Below, one piece after another: positions 6,449 through 15,300 of a DNA stretch of 32,918 nt. The notes beneath the pieces are model-generated. The model worked only from the letters and a program-made list of their open reading frames with translations, did not search any database and was not told the origin of the DNA. The DNA comes from a bacterium (GTDB taxonomy: Bacteria; Campylobacterota; Campylobacteria; Campylobacterales; Sulfurovaceae), in the NCBI GenBank assembly GCA_018822805.1, contig JAHJJU010000026.1, positions 1 through 32,918 of the forward strand, read 5' to 3'. Position numbers and translations under genes: made by a program. Every line of letters starts with the position of its first letter. Position 1 is the stretch's first letter.

Positions 6449-9400
6449 TTATGAGTTTACCACCAATTGTTCCTCTTGATAAACCCCTAAAGCTTTGGCT
6501 TCAGGCAAAATCATAGAACTTACTTTCATCTTGGATTCGATAACTACATCAGATAATTTAGATTTTATATGTAACTCTAATGGGTGTTTACCGGGATATT
6601 TTTCAGCCAAACAAAAGAGCTCTTCAATTACTTTTGAATCAGGCATCAAATTAATAGCTAAAGAGAGGGTTGGCAAAATCTCTTCGGGAACAAATTTCTC
6701 CTCTTTTATCATTTTTACTTTTTCTTTTTTCGCATCTTTTAAGGACTCGATTTTAATAATATTCATGCGTGTAAAATCACCATCTTTGGTAATCCGTACT
6801 TTAAAAGCAATGGGTTTATTGAGGTCAAAATCTTCTTCCAACTCTTTCAAACGGTTTTCAAAGAGCATTAACTCAATGTTCCCATGTAAATCCATAATAT
6901 TGGCGATACCAAATTTATTTCCCTTTTTAGAAATTTTTTCAGTAATGCCCTCTATTTTCCCGACTAAAAGTGCTTGTGATCCATCGGCTAAATCGTCTAT
7001 TTCTGAACTGAGGGTATAGTGTATCTCGTCGAGTTGCTCACGGTATTTATCAAGTGGATGCCCCGATACATAGAAGCCTAAAGACTCTTTTTCTATGGCT
7101 AAAATTTCGAGCAAGTCATATTCAGGCATTGGTTTTAGGTCAACGGTTACACTGGTCATCTCTTCGGCATCACCAAAGAGGGAACCAACAGCCATTTTTT
7201 TGGCTTGGGCTGCTTTCCCTGCTGCTTCGACAATATCTTCTATTTGTGTAATCAGTGCACAACGTGTATGAGCAAATTCATCAAAAGCTCCTGCTTTAGC
7301 AAGTGATTCTATAACCCTTTTGTTGACTTTAGAAGCATCGATTCGTGAAACAAAGTCGTTCATGTCTTTAAAGTCACCACCCTCATTACGTGTTTTTATA
7401 ATTGAATTAATCGCCACATCACCGGCACCCTTTAATGCACCCATACCAAAGAAAACCACTTTTTTACCTTCTATTTCATCAGCTTGAAAGACCAATTCTG
7501 AACGGTTAATGTGGGGTGGACGCAGTTCAATTTTTAGATGTTTTAACTCATCGACATATTTAACCACTTTGTCGGTATTGTTTTTTTCTAGGGTTAAAAT
7601 CGCAGCCATAAACTCTGTTGGGTAGTAGCGTTTTAAAAATGAGGTATAGAAAGTAATCATCGCATAGGCTGCCGAATGAGATTTGTTAAAGCCATATCCG
7701 GCAAATTTTACAATGAGGTCGAAAAGTTCTGCTGCCGTTTGTTTGTGAAATCCTTTTTTTTCAGCCCCTACAGCAAATTCCTCTTTAAGCTTGTCCATCT
7801 CCTCTTTAATCTTTTTACCCATGGCACGACGTACCAAGTCGGCTCCACCCAAACTAAAGCCACCAATGGTCTGCACAATCTGCATCACTTGCTCTTGATA
7901 AACAATAACTCCATAAGTAGGTTTAAGGATTGGTTCAAGCTCCGGAAATACATAGGTAATCTCAGCACGACCATGTTTACGTTCTACAAAGTCATCGAGC
8001 ATTCCCGACTCCATTGGTCCGGGTCGGTAGAGTGCCAACATCGCAATAATATCTTCAAATCCTGATGGCTTGAGCTTTTTTGCCAAATCTTGCATCCCCG
8101 AAGATTCTATCTGAAATAAGCCCAGAGTGTCTCCTGTTGAGATGTAATCGTAAACGCCCTTGTCGTTAATGTCCTCTTGAATAAAATCAATGCGTTTTCC
8201 ATACCGTTTTTCGACCAGTTTATTGGCTTCTTCAATAACCGTTAGGGTCTTAAGACCCAAGAAGTCAAACTTAATAAGGTCAACATCTTCTACATATTTA
8301 CCGTTGTATTGGGTTGCAAGTGTATCTTGTCCTGTGGGTTTAAAGATGGGGACTTTTTTCCAAAGAGGTTCATTTGAAATAACAACACCGGCAGCGTGTG
8401 TTCCGGCATTTCGGTTCAGACCTTCAAGAGCTAAAGCATAATCCCATGTACGTTTAGCTAAAGGATTGCTGTTACAGAGTTCAGCTATTTTAGGCTCTTT
8501 GGCATAGGAGTCGGTCAGATTGATTCCCAATTCGTCAGGAATCAGTTTTGCCATTGCATCAGCTTGAGAGTAGGGCATATCCAATACCCGTGCTACATCT
8601 CGAATGACCCCTTTGGCTTGCAACTTACCAAAAGTAATAATTTGAGCCACGTTAACTCGACCATATTTATTAATTACGTAGTCGAGTATCTCTTGTCGTC
8701 GTGCTTGACAAAAGTCCATATCGATATCGGGCATAGATACCCGTTCAGGATTCAAAAAACGTTCAAAAAGAAGACCGTAGGGAATGGGATCAATATCGGT
8801 AATTTCTAAGGAATACGCCACCAAAGAACCGGCAGCCGATCCACGCCCCGGTCCTACAGGAATATCCATCTGTTTGGCAGCATCCACAAACTCCCAAACA
8901 ATGAGCATGTAGCCGGGGAATTTCATCGAGTTAATAATGTCCATCTCTACTTGTAGTCGTTCACGGTACGCTTGGTGTTGCTCTTGGGGTACAATTTTTA
9001 GCCGTTTTTCAAGACCTTTTTTAGAGAGATGATTAAAAAGTATAATATCATTTTCAAGGGAGTACTCTAAGTCATTAGGAAGTGCTAATCCTTCTTCGTT
9101 GGCTACCTGTTGGGTAAATTTAAAGTTCGGAGGCGTTGGGTCTCCAAGTTTTATCTCTAGGTTGCACTTATCAGCTATCTCTTGGGTATTTTCAATGGCT
9201 TCCGGTATATCAGCAAAGAGCTCGGCCATTTGCTCTGGTGATTTCACATAAAACTCATGCACCGAGTGACGCATACGGTTAGGATCATCATAGAGTTTGT
9301 TCATCGCAATACACATAAACGCCTCATGAGCATCAGCATCTTTTTGTACCGTATAGTGGGTGTCATTGGTGGCAATTATTTTTATGCCTGTTTCTTGTGA

Positions 9401-10039
9401 AATTTGAATGATTTGTTTGTCAATGTTGTATTGATGGTCAATCCCATGACGCATAATCTCCATGTAGAAATCGTCGCCAAAAACCTCTTGATAACGCAAA
9501 GCAACTTTTTTGGCTTCTTCATACCCTTTGGCTCCATTTTTAACATTTCTATCGGATAGATTCAGGTGCCAGTTTACTTCTCCTTGAAGACAGGCCGAAG
9601 AACAAATAAGTCCTTCGGCATTCTCTTTAAGCAGATCCCAATTGATTCGAGGGTAGTAGTAAAATCCATTAATGTAAGCTTGTGAACTTAAAAACATCAG
9701 GTTTTTATAGCCTACTTCATTTTTAGCATAGAGACAGAGGTGAAACCGTTTACGGGTACTTTTGTCACCTATTTGGGCTTTGTTATGGACATAGGCTTCC
9801 ATACCTATAATGGGTTTAATTCCCTCTTTACGCATGGTATTGTAAAAATCAATGGCTCCAAACATGTTTCCATGGTCGGTCATGGCAACGGAGTCCATAC
9901 CGAGCTCTTTTATTTTTTGAGCCAATACTTTAATTTTATTGGCACCATCAAGCATGGAGTATTCAGTGTGCAGGTGTAGGTGGGTGAACTTTGGTTGATT
10001 ATTCTCTATTAGGAGTTCTTGCATGGGTTCTTGGGACAT
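6449..10039 (-). CDS. dnaE: DNA polymerase III alpha subunit
   Basis: A 1196-residue replicative polymerase of the DnaE1 class (E. coli DnaE has 1160). The N-terminal PHP domain begins at FTHLHLHTEYSMLDG (about residue 18). The polymerase active site includes GPGRGSAAGSLVAY and PDIDMDF, with Asp438 and Asp440 matching the metal-binding aspartates D401/D403 of E. coli. The fingers and tandem helix-hairpin-helix region follow (YGFNKSHSAAYA, then GMGALKGAGD). The C-terminal OB-fold is near SGHPLDKY and LLVGKIEG. There is no 3'-5' exonuclease insert, so a separate epsilon subunit is expected. The ATG at 10039 has TAAGG seven bases upstream. No intein or frameshift is seen. Several sizeable open frames on the opposite strand are shadows of this gene. 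Confidence 0.98.
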   Translation of the reverse strand: MSQEPMQELLIENNQPKFTHLHLHTEYSMLDGANKIKVLAQKIKELGMDSVAMTDHGNMFGAIDFYNTMRKEGIKPIIGMEAYVHNKAQIGDKSTRKRFHLCLYAKNEVGYKNLMFLSSQAYINGFYYYPRINWDLLKENAEGLICSSACLQGEVNWHLNLSDRNVKNGAKGYEEAKKVALRYQEVFGDDFYMEIMRHGIDHQYNIDKQIIQISQETGIKIIATNDTHYTVQKDADAHEAFMCIAMNKLYDDPNRMRHSVHEFYVKSPEQMAELFADIPEAIENTQEIADKCNLEIKLGDPTPPNFKFTQQVANEEGLALPNDLEYSLENDIILFNHLSKKGLEKRLKIVPQEQHQAYRERLQVEMDIINSMKFPGYMLIVWEFVDAAKQMDIPVGPGRGSAAGSLVAYSLEITDIDPIPYGLLFERFLNPERVSMPDIDMDFCQARRQEILDYVINKYGRVNVAQIITFGKLQAKGVIRDVARVLDMPYSQADAMAKLIPDELGINLTDSYAKEPKIAELCNSNPLAKRTWDYALALEGLNRNAGTHAAGVVISNEPLWKKVPIFKPTGQDTLATQYNGKYVEDVDLIKFDFLGLKTLTVIEEANKLVEKRYGKRIDFIQEDINDKGVYDYISTGDTLGLFQIESSGMQDLAKKLKPSGFEDIIAMLALYRPGPMESGMLDDFVERKHGRAEITYVFPELEPILKPTYGVIVYQEQVMQIVQTIGGFSLGGADLVRRAMGKKIKEEMDKLKEEFAVGAEKKGFHKQTAAELFDLIVKFAGYGFNKSHSAAYAMITFYTSFLKRYYPTEFMAAILTLEKNNTDKVVKYVDELKHLKIELRPPHINRSELVFQADEIEGKKVVFFGMGALKGAGDVAINSIIKTRNEGGDFKDMNDFVSRIDASKVNKRVIESLAKAGAFDEFAHTRCALITQIEDIVEAAGKAAQAKKMAVGSLFGDAEEMTSVTVDLKPMPEYDLLEILAIEKESLGFYVSGHPLDKYREQLDEIHYTLSSEIDDLADGSQALLVGKIEGITEKISKKGNKFGIANIMDLHGNIELMLFENRLKELEEDFDLNKPIAFKVRITKDGDFTRMNIIKIESLKDAKKEKVKMIKEEKFVPEEILPTLSLAINLMPDSKVIEELFCLAEKYPGKHPLELHIKSKLSDVVIESKMKVSSMILPEAKALGVYQEEQLVVNS

Positions 10040-10412
10040 GGATTGCCTTAAAATATATATTTTATTTTGACATGCGACATGGTCACAGTTATGAATTTTA
10101 TTATTTTTGAATATAGCATATTTTTTTTAAGGGGATGATGAATTTCTTCCAACATCAAAAAACATCAATATATCCATATTTTTGTTAGGACTCGACACAG
10201 CACTTCCGAAGAGGATAAAATGATATATTTAGATGAATAATGGTAGAGAATAACTAAAATCTGATTAAAAAAATTGTTTAATATTTTATATTATATGACT
10301 TTTTATTTTCTCTTAAGTGTTTTTTTAAAAACAGACTTAATCAACTATAAACTTAAAATAAAATAAATATTTTATGTGTTATTATTGATTAAAATTAAAT
10401 AAGGAATATACT
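10040..10412. other. Intergenic region between dnaE and the H-NOX gene
   Basis: A 373-base AT-rich gap between divergent genes. The dnaE-proximal part carries a nucleotidyltransferase-like relic (10127-10228, minus). The part from about 10250 is very AT-rich and must hold the H-NOX promoter, but no single -10/-35 pair stands out. The H-NOX ribosome site is AAGGA at 10401-10405. I see no RNA gene. Confidence 0.7.
10127..10228 (-). pseudogene. Nucleotidyltransferase-like gene relic
   Basis: Read on the minus strand, 33 codons between two stops encode FILFGSAVSSPN, then KNMDILMFFDV. This matches the active-site block of minimal nucleotidyltransferases (FGS, a short loop, then D-x-D followed by hydrophobics). 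The first Asp of the D-x-D pair appears replaced (NMD), no start codon exists, and both flanks are missing. It is best read as a decayed fragment of an MNT-type (HEPN/MNT toxin-antitoxin-like) protein. Because it is short, a chance match cannot be fully excluded. Confidence 0.4.
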
Positions 10413-10946
10413 ATGAGAGGTCTCATTTTTACAGAATTGTTTGAACTGGTTGAGGATAGATTTGGTTATGAATTACTTGATGATATTATAGTAGAGGCAA
10501 ATTTGCCAAATGATGGGGCGTATGCATCAACAGGAAATTACCCATTTTCGGAGTTACAAACCATTATTGTGAAACTTCATGAACATACCAATATTCCTAT
10601 TGAAACCTTACTTCAAGTTTTTGGAGAGTACTTGTTTACTAAACTTTTTGAAACACATCCTCAATTTGATGGTGCTAAGCGTATTATAGATTTTTTAGAA
10701 AATGTAGAAACTTATATTCATATTGAAGTTAAAAAACTCTATCCTGATGCTGAGTTGCCCAAGTTTGATATTGTTGCTAAAGATGAAAATAGTTTTACTT
10801 TTTATTATATCTCCTCTAAGCAACTACACCATTTAGCAAAAGGATTAATTCTGGGTGCTTCAAAATATTTTAATCAACCGGTAACCATTAACATGAAAGT
10901 AGAAGAAGAAAATAAGAGAACATTGTTTTCAGTGACTCAAGTATAG
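10413..10946 (+). CDS. H-NOX haem-based gas sensor
   Basis: A 177-residue single-domain H-NOX (haem nitric oxide/oxygen binding) protein. It starts MRGLIFTELFELVEDRFG, a normal H-NOX opening. The proximal haem ligand is His103 in IHIEVKKLYPDAELP, and the conserved G-Y/A-x-S segment is GAYAST near residue 36. The haem-propionate motif, normally Tyr-x-Ser-x-Arg, reads Y132-I-S134-S-K136, so the arginine is replaced by lysine at exactly the family position. In studied bacteria such proteins bind NO, and sometimes O2 or CO, and control a neighbouring histidine kinase or cyclic-di-GMP enzyme. Here a histidine kinase gene starts nine bases after the stop, so a pair of that kind is inferred. No membrane segments are present, so it is cytoplasmic. 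The ribosome site is AAGGA. Confidence 0.9.
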   Translation: MRGLIFTELFELVEDRFGYELLDDIIVEANLPNDGAYASTGNYPFSELQTIIVKLHEHTNIPIETLLQVFGEYLFTKLFETHPQFDGAKRIIDFLENVETYIHIEVKKLYPDAELPKFDIVAKDENSFTFYYISSKQLHHLAKGLILGASKYFNQPVTINMKVEEENKRTLFSVTQV

Positions 10947-10955
10947 GTTTATTTA

Positions 10956-12233
10956 ATGGATGACGAAAGAGTTAAACGTATTATCAATCGTGAAAGAGCT
11001 GCAAGAAAAGAGTCTGAGAGACTTTTGGAAAGTAAAAGTAGTGAACTTTATGAGATTAATCAGAACTTAGAAAAATTGGTTTTAGAACGTACCAATAAAC
11101 TCTCTAATGCTCTAAAAGAAGCTGAATTGGCGATGAAAGTTAAAGATGAATTTTTATCCAATATGTCGCATGAAATACGTACACCTTTGAATGCCATTAT
11201 TGGGTTTGTGCAAATTATGATGAAAAGCACTTATAATGAAAAATCTTTTTTTAAACATTTAAGCATTGTGAACAGCAGTAGTAAAAATCTTTTGCAAATT
11301 ATTAATGATATTTTAGATTTTTCAAAACTGCAGAGTGGAAAGTTTACGATTTCATTGGTCAATATTGATTTAAAAGCAAAGTTAGAGCATACCTTTAGCC
11401 TCTTTTCTCAGGAAGCAGAGGCAAAATCTCTTTATTATGAGTTGTTTTTTAGCGATGATTTTCCTAAATATTTGTTGGTTGATGAGACAAGAATTGTGCA
11501 GATTTTATCCAACTTTATTTCTAATGCTATTAAGTTTACACCAGTAGGTAAAGTAATATTGGTTAATGTGGGCTATGATCATAAAACAAGTAAGTTAAAG
11601 ATAGAAGTACAAGATACCGGAATTGGAATTGATGAGGAGGCAAAAGCTAAAATCTTTAACAGTTTTGAACAAGAAGATGCTTCAGTTACGAGAAAATTTG
11701 GAGGGACAGGTTTAGGTTTGGCAATCTCCAAACAGCTTATAGAGTTGATGGATGGAACGATAATTTTTGAAAGTACTAAAGGGAGTGGAAGTACCTTTGG
11801 TTTTGAAATGAGTGTTGAGACGGGAGGAGATGTAGAAGTGATTGAAGAGAAGTCAAAAGAAGAAGAACACGGATATAAAGGTAAAGTTTTAATTGCTGAA
11901 GATAATGAGATGAGTGCTATTTTAATGGAAACACTTATGGAAGGTTTTGAGGTTGAATTTGAAATTGTTGCTGATGGAGAACTCGCTGTTGAAGCTGTAA
12001 AGTCCAATGATTATGCTTTCGTTTTTATGGACAATCAAATGCCTAAACTTTCAGGAATTGAAGCAACTAAATGTATACGAACATTTAATACCGATATTCC
12101 CATTGTGGCACTTTCAGCCAATGCTTTAAAAACTGAACAAGAAGAGTTTTTAAGTGCAGGAATGAATGATACCCTTTCAAAGCCTGTTAATCAAGAGGAC
12201 TTAAAATTGATGCTGGACAAGTATTTGAAATAA
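10956..12233 (+). CDS. Hybrid histidine kinase partnered with H-NOX
   Basis: A 425-residue soluble hybrid kinase. Residues 1-60 form a charged coiled coil (RERAARKESERLLESKSSELYE) with no sensor domain or membrane span. The HisKA domain follows, with phospho-acceptor His72 in SHEIRTPLNAIIG. The ATPase domain has N-box SNFISNAIKFTP, G1 DTGIGID and G2 GGTGLGLAI. A C-terminal receiver domain has the acidic pair in IAEDN, phospho-acceptor Asp359 in FMDNQMP and the conserved Lys in LSKPV. The gene follows H-NOX with a 9-base gap, so input very likely comes from that protein. This matches the known HahK/HqsK-style arrangement. No output regulator or Hpt gene lies next to it, so phosphate must pass to a partner elsewhere. 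Confidence 0.92.
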   Translation: MDDERVKRIINRERAARKESERLLESKSSELYEINQNLEKLVLERTNKLSNALKEAELAMKVKDEFLSNMSHEIRTPLNAIIGFVQIMMKSTYNEKSFFKHLSIVNSSSKNLLQIINDILDFSKLQSGKFTISLVNIDLKAKLEHTFSLFSQEAEAKSLYYELFFSDDFPKYLLVDETRIVQILSNFISNAIKFTPVGKVILVNVGYDHKTSKLKIEVQDTGIGIDEEAKAKIFNSFEQEDASVTRKFGGTGLGLAISKQLIELMDGTIIFESTKGSGSTFGFEMSVETGGDVEVIEEKSKEEEHGYKGKVLIAEDNEMSAILMETLMEGFEVEFEIVADGELAVEAVKSNDYAFVFMDNQMPKLSGIEATKCIRTFNTDIPIVALSANALKTEQEEFLSAGMNDTLSKPVNQEDLKLMLDKYLK

Positions 12234-12269
12234 AATCAAGAAACAAATATATGAGTTTTTGAAGCAAAT

Positions 12270-12294
12270 GTCGGACAGAGGCAGTCCGACCTAC
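12270..12294 (-). repeat. Small hairpin repeat, unit 3
   Basis: A 7-bp perfect stem GTCGGAC / GTCCGAC with a 7-base loop, flanked by CTAC. On the minus strand it reads GTAGG, stem, GCCTCTGTC, stem. It shares the GTAGG...GCC...TGTC design with two units at 29206-29268, but with a different stem. It lies 36 bases after the kinase stop and could also act as a terminator. Confidence 0.5.
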
Positions 12295-12357
12295 AGTATT
12301 ACTTATCCAGTTGGATTTTAGATATAAAAGGAGTTTGTATGAACTCAGGTTTATACA

Positions 12358-15300
12358 TCACTGTGCCATAATCGAACTAAGTAGACGAATATACGCAGAT
12401 TGATACATTAACTGAGGTTCACTCATTTCATAAGAGTCATAATCAGAAGCATATGCTTTAAGTGGTGGTTGATTTGAAACATTTTCACTATAAATCATTG
12501 CATTGCCACTATAACTATCAATTGCACCACCTACTAGGAATCCTGATGCCACTTCCATCCCTTCAATAAACCAGGCATGATGCATTTGGTCTACTGATTT
12601 TTCTGAACCATAAGCATTCATATTTGAAAGGTAAACCAAATTTTGAGGATTTACACCATGTAAATAGTGTAAATATCCTACAGATGCTTTGAGGTATTTT
12701 TGATGATTGGTACTGTCCATATCATAACTTAACATATTCATGAGCATATTCCCACTTGAACCAACTGCTTGATTTGAACCCCATGGGTAAGCATCTAAAA
12801 ATGCAAAATATGGGTTTGTCTCATTGTCGTACTCTTTGAGTGGAGCAAAATCTACCCATTGATTGGTTTGTGCAAAGGTATAGTTCTTTTTTATTGCTTC
12901 TGCAAATGTACTCTCTGCTCCTGCTAGTGTGGTATAAAAGAGCTGTGCATCATGCGAACGCAACTTTGTACCACTTGAGTTAAAATAGGCTTTATCTTTA
13001 TCATTTAAGTTCGCATGGTTAATTAATTGTCCATCTATTGCATTGGTTTCATAATAGTTCTTATACGTCACATTATTGGTTAATGCATAAAGGTAAATTG
13101 CAGCTACAATTTTATTTGTTTTTTGAATGGCTATACTGTCTTCGGCTTCTGCTGTACCAAAACCATTATTACTATAGTTTGAATAGGCTTTTCCTTCTAA
13201 ATAATTCCATCCTTCAACAGCTGCATCTTTAAGCTTCTGTGTAAAATTATTATCAATAGACTCATAAATAATAGCAGCATGTGCCAACATTCCTACAGCT
13301 GAGATGGTTGCTGAAACGGTTGGTGGTGCATAATAGCGTGCATCGGTATTAGAGCTTGGTGGAGATTCATTTCCCTGACCAAAGTGTAGTGCTGATGCTT
13401 TATGTAGAAATGAACCTCTATCAGCTGCAGTAAATGTAGGGTTCGAACCATCTACATCATCACTGTTTACCTGCATTTTTAAAACCCATTCCAATTCATA
13501 ACGCAACTCATCTAAAATATCCGGTACTCCATTACCCGATTCCGGAATAGTATAATCATCTCCCCAAAATGTTGGGTGCATTGTATACGCTATTAATAGA
13601 TCATGTACAATTTCATCTGTATAATTAATATATTTATTATAATCACCGGCATCAAACCATCCTCCAGAGACATCTTTTTGTGTTGCCGGATTTGTTTTAT
13701 CTAAAATTGATGTTGCTATTTCATCTTGTGGAAATGCTTTACCATCAATAAAAGGTTCTTCTACATAGGGAGCAATTTTAGCAAAGTTTGACCGTTGCAG
13801 ATAGAGCATTCGTACACTCTGTTTTAAGACATCATCGTAAACTGTTGAAGCTATTTGAAATGGATAGGAGGATTGTTTATTATCTTTGTCGTAAATATAA
13901 TACTCTCCTTCTTCCTCAAAAGCACTAAAGTCATAATGCCACAGTTGATCTCCTGAGCTGCTATGTGTTGCCCCATTTTTCCATGATGTTACAACACCTC
14001 CGTTCCATGCTACTGTATTGTCTGAAACTCGACGAATTTCATAATTGTTTGATGGAATAAAAGTCTCTCCGGTATTAAATCCCTCTATTGGATTGGAGAG
14101 TACAGCTATTTTGGTTGATTTTGGTAGGTAGCCAAACTGATCTACTTTTATCGGATTGATGGTGTAGAGTATCTTTACCTCATTTTCTCTATAAGCATGA
14201 AAAAGTGTTCCACTACTCCCCTTAACCCAATATCCATACCCATTTAGTAGGGTATCAAGATTTGAATAGTTAGCCCCATCACCGGTATAAATAGTTTGCC
14301 CATTTTGAGCTTGTATTTCGTGGTAAGCACTCATATCAATATCTTCTTTTGAAGTATCCTGACATGTAGCCATTAGATTCCAACCATCTCTAAGTAATGG
14401 TTTACTCAGATTACTATCTGTTTTTTTACCATCAAAAAGAGCTCCTGCCTCACCTTTGACCCAATAGGCATAACCTGCTTCTAAAACAACCAAATTTGAA
14501 TAGTTACTATACTCGCCTGTATAGATACTCAATCCATCTTGATTTTGTATCTCTTCGATACCACTCATATTGATATCAATGGCGTAGATATCTTGACAAA
14601 CAGACATAAGATTCCAGCCTGTTCGTTGCAATGGCTTAAAATTACTGCTATTGGCATCATTGTTTAAACTCTGAAAGAATGCTTTCAGTTCAACATTGAC
14701 ATCTAATTCATCGACTTGAAAGCCATTCCAATTGCCATAAAGTCCAAATGAACTGCCATGATAATCAAAATAAAAACTGTTTATCTTTGTACCATATGAA
14801 TTGTCTCCATCAAAAATAGCGTAGGTGTCAGAGGTTAACTCTAATGCTCCAACATCATGGTCAAAAGTCTCAATAACCGAACCAAACTCTCCGATATTGA
14901 CGGGGACATTATGCGTGTTTGTAAACTCTAAAATCTCATCAACATAGAGCTGTTGTAACCAAGCTTTATTAAATGGTTTACTATTGGTCGGTGGGGTTCC
15001 ACCATCTTCAGGAGTCCAAACAACATCCCAATTTCCATCAATATAAAGAGGATTACTGTTACTGTAAGCTCCCCATCGTTTTCCATCTTTTCCATAGTGT
15101 GCAGAGTATTGAATAGAGTACCCCCATATTGCATAAGAGTGTGTGTCATACATAACATTGGTATCATTAACGGTTCTCATGGTATAGCCATTGATAAAGG
15201 GGGTTTGTAGATTAATCATATGGTTACTATCTTTGGTTCTTATTTTGGCAATCAGTTGTTCTGCATACGCTAACCACTCTTCACTGTTGTTGGGTCGTGG

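Noticed and set aside
6495-8809. Several plus-strand open frames of 65-174 codons (6495-7019, 7676-8065, 8190-8441, 8564-8809)
   Set aside because: They lie antisense within dnaE, whose conserved motifs run through the same bases; they have no family features and no sensible ribosome sites.
11579-12007. 142-codon minus-strand frame
   Set aside because: It is antisense to the kinase ATPase and receiver domains and is a Ser-rich shadow translation.
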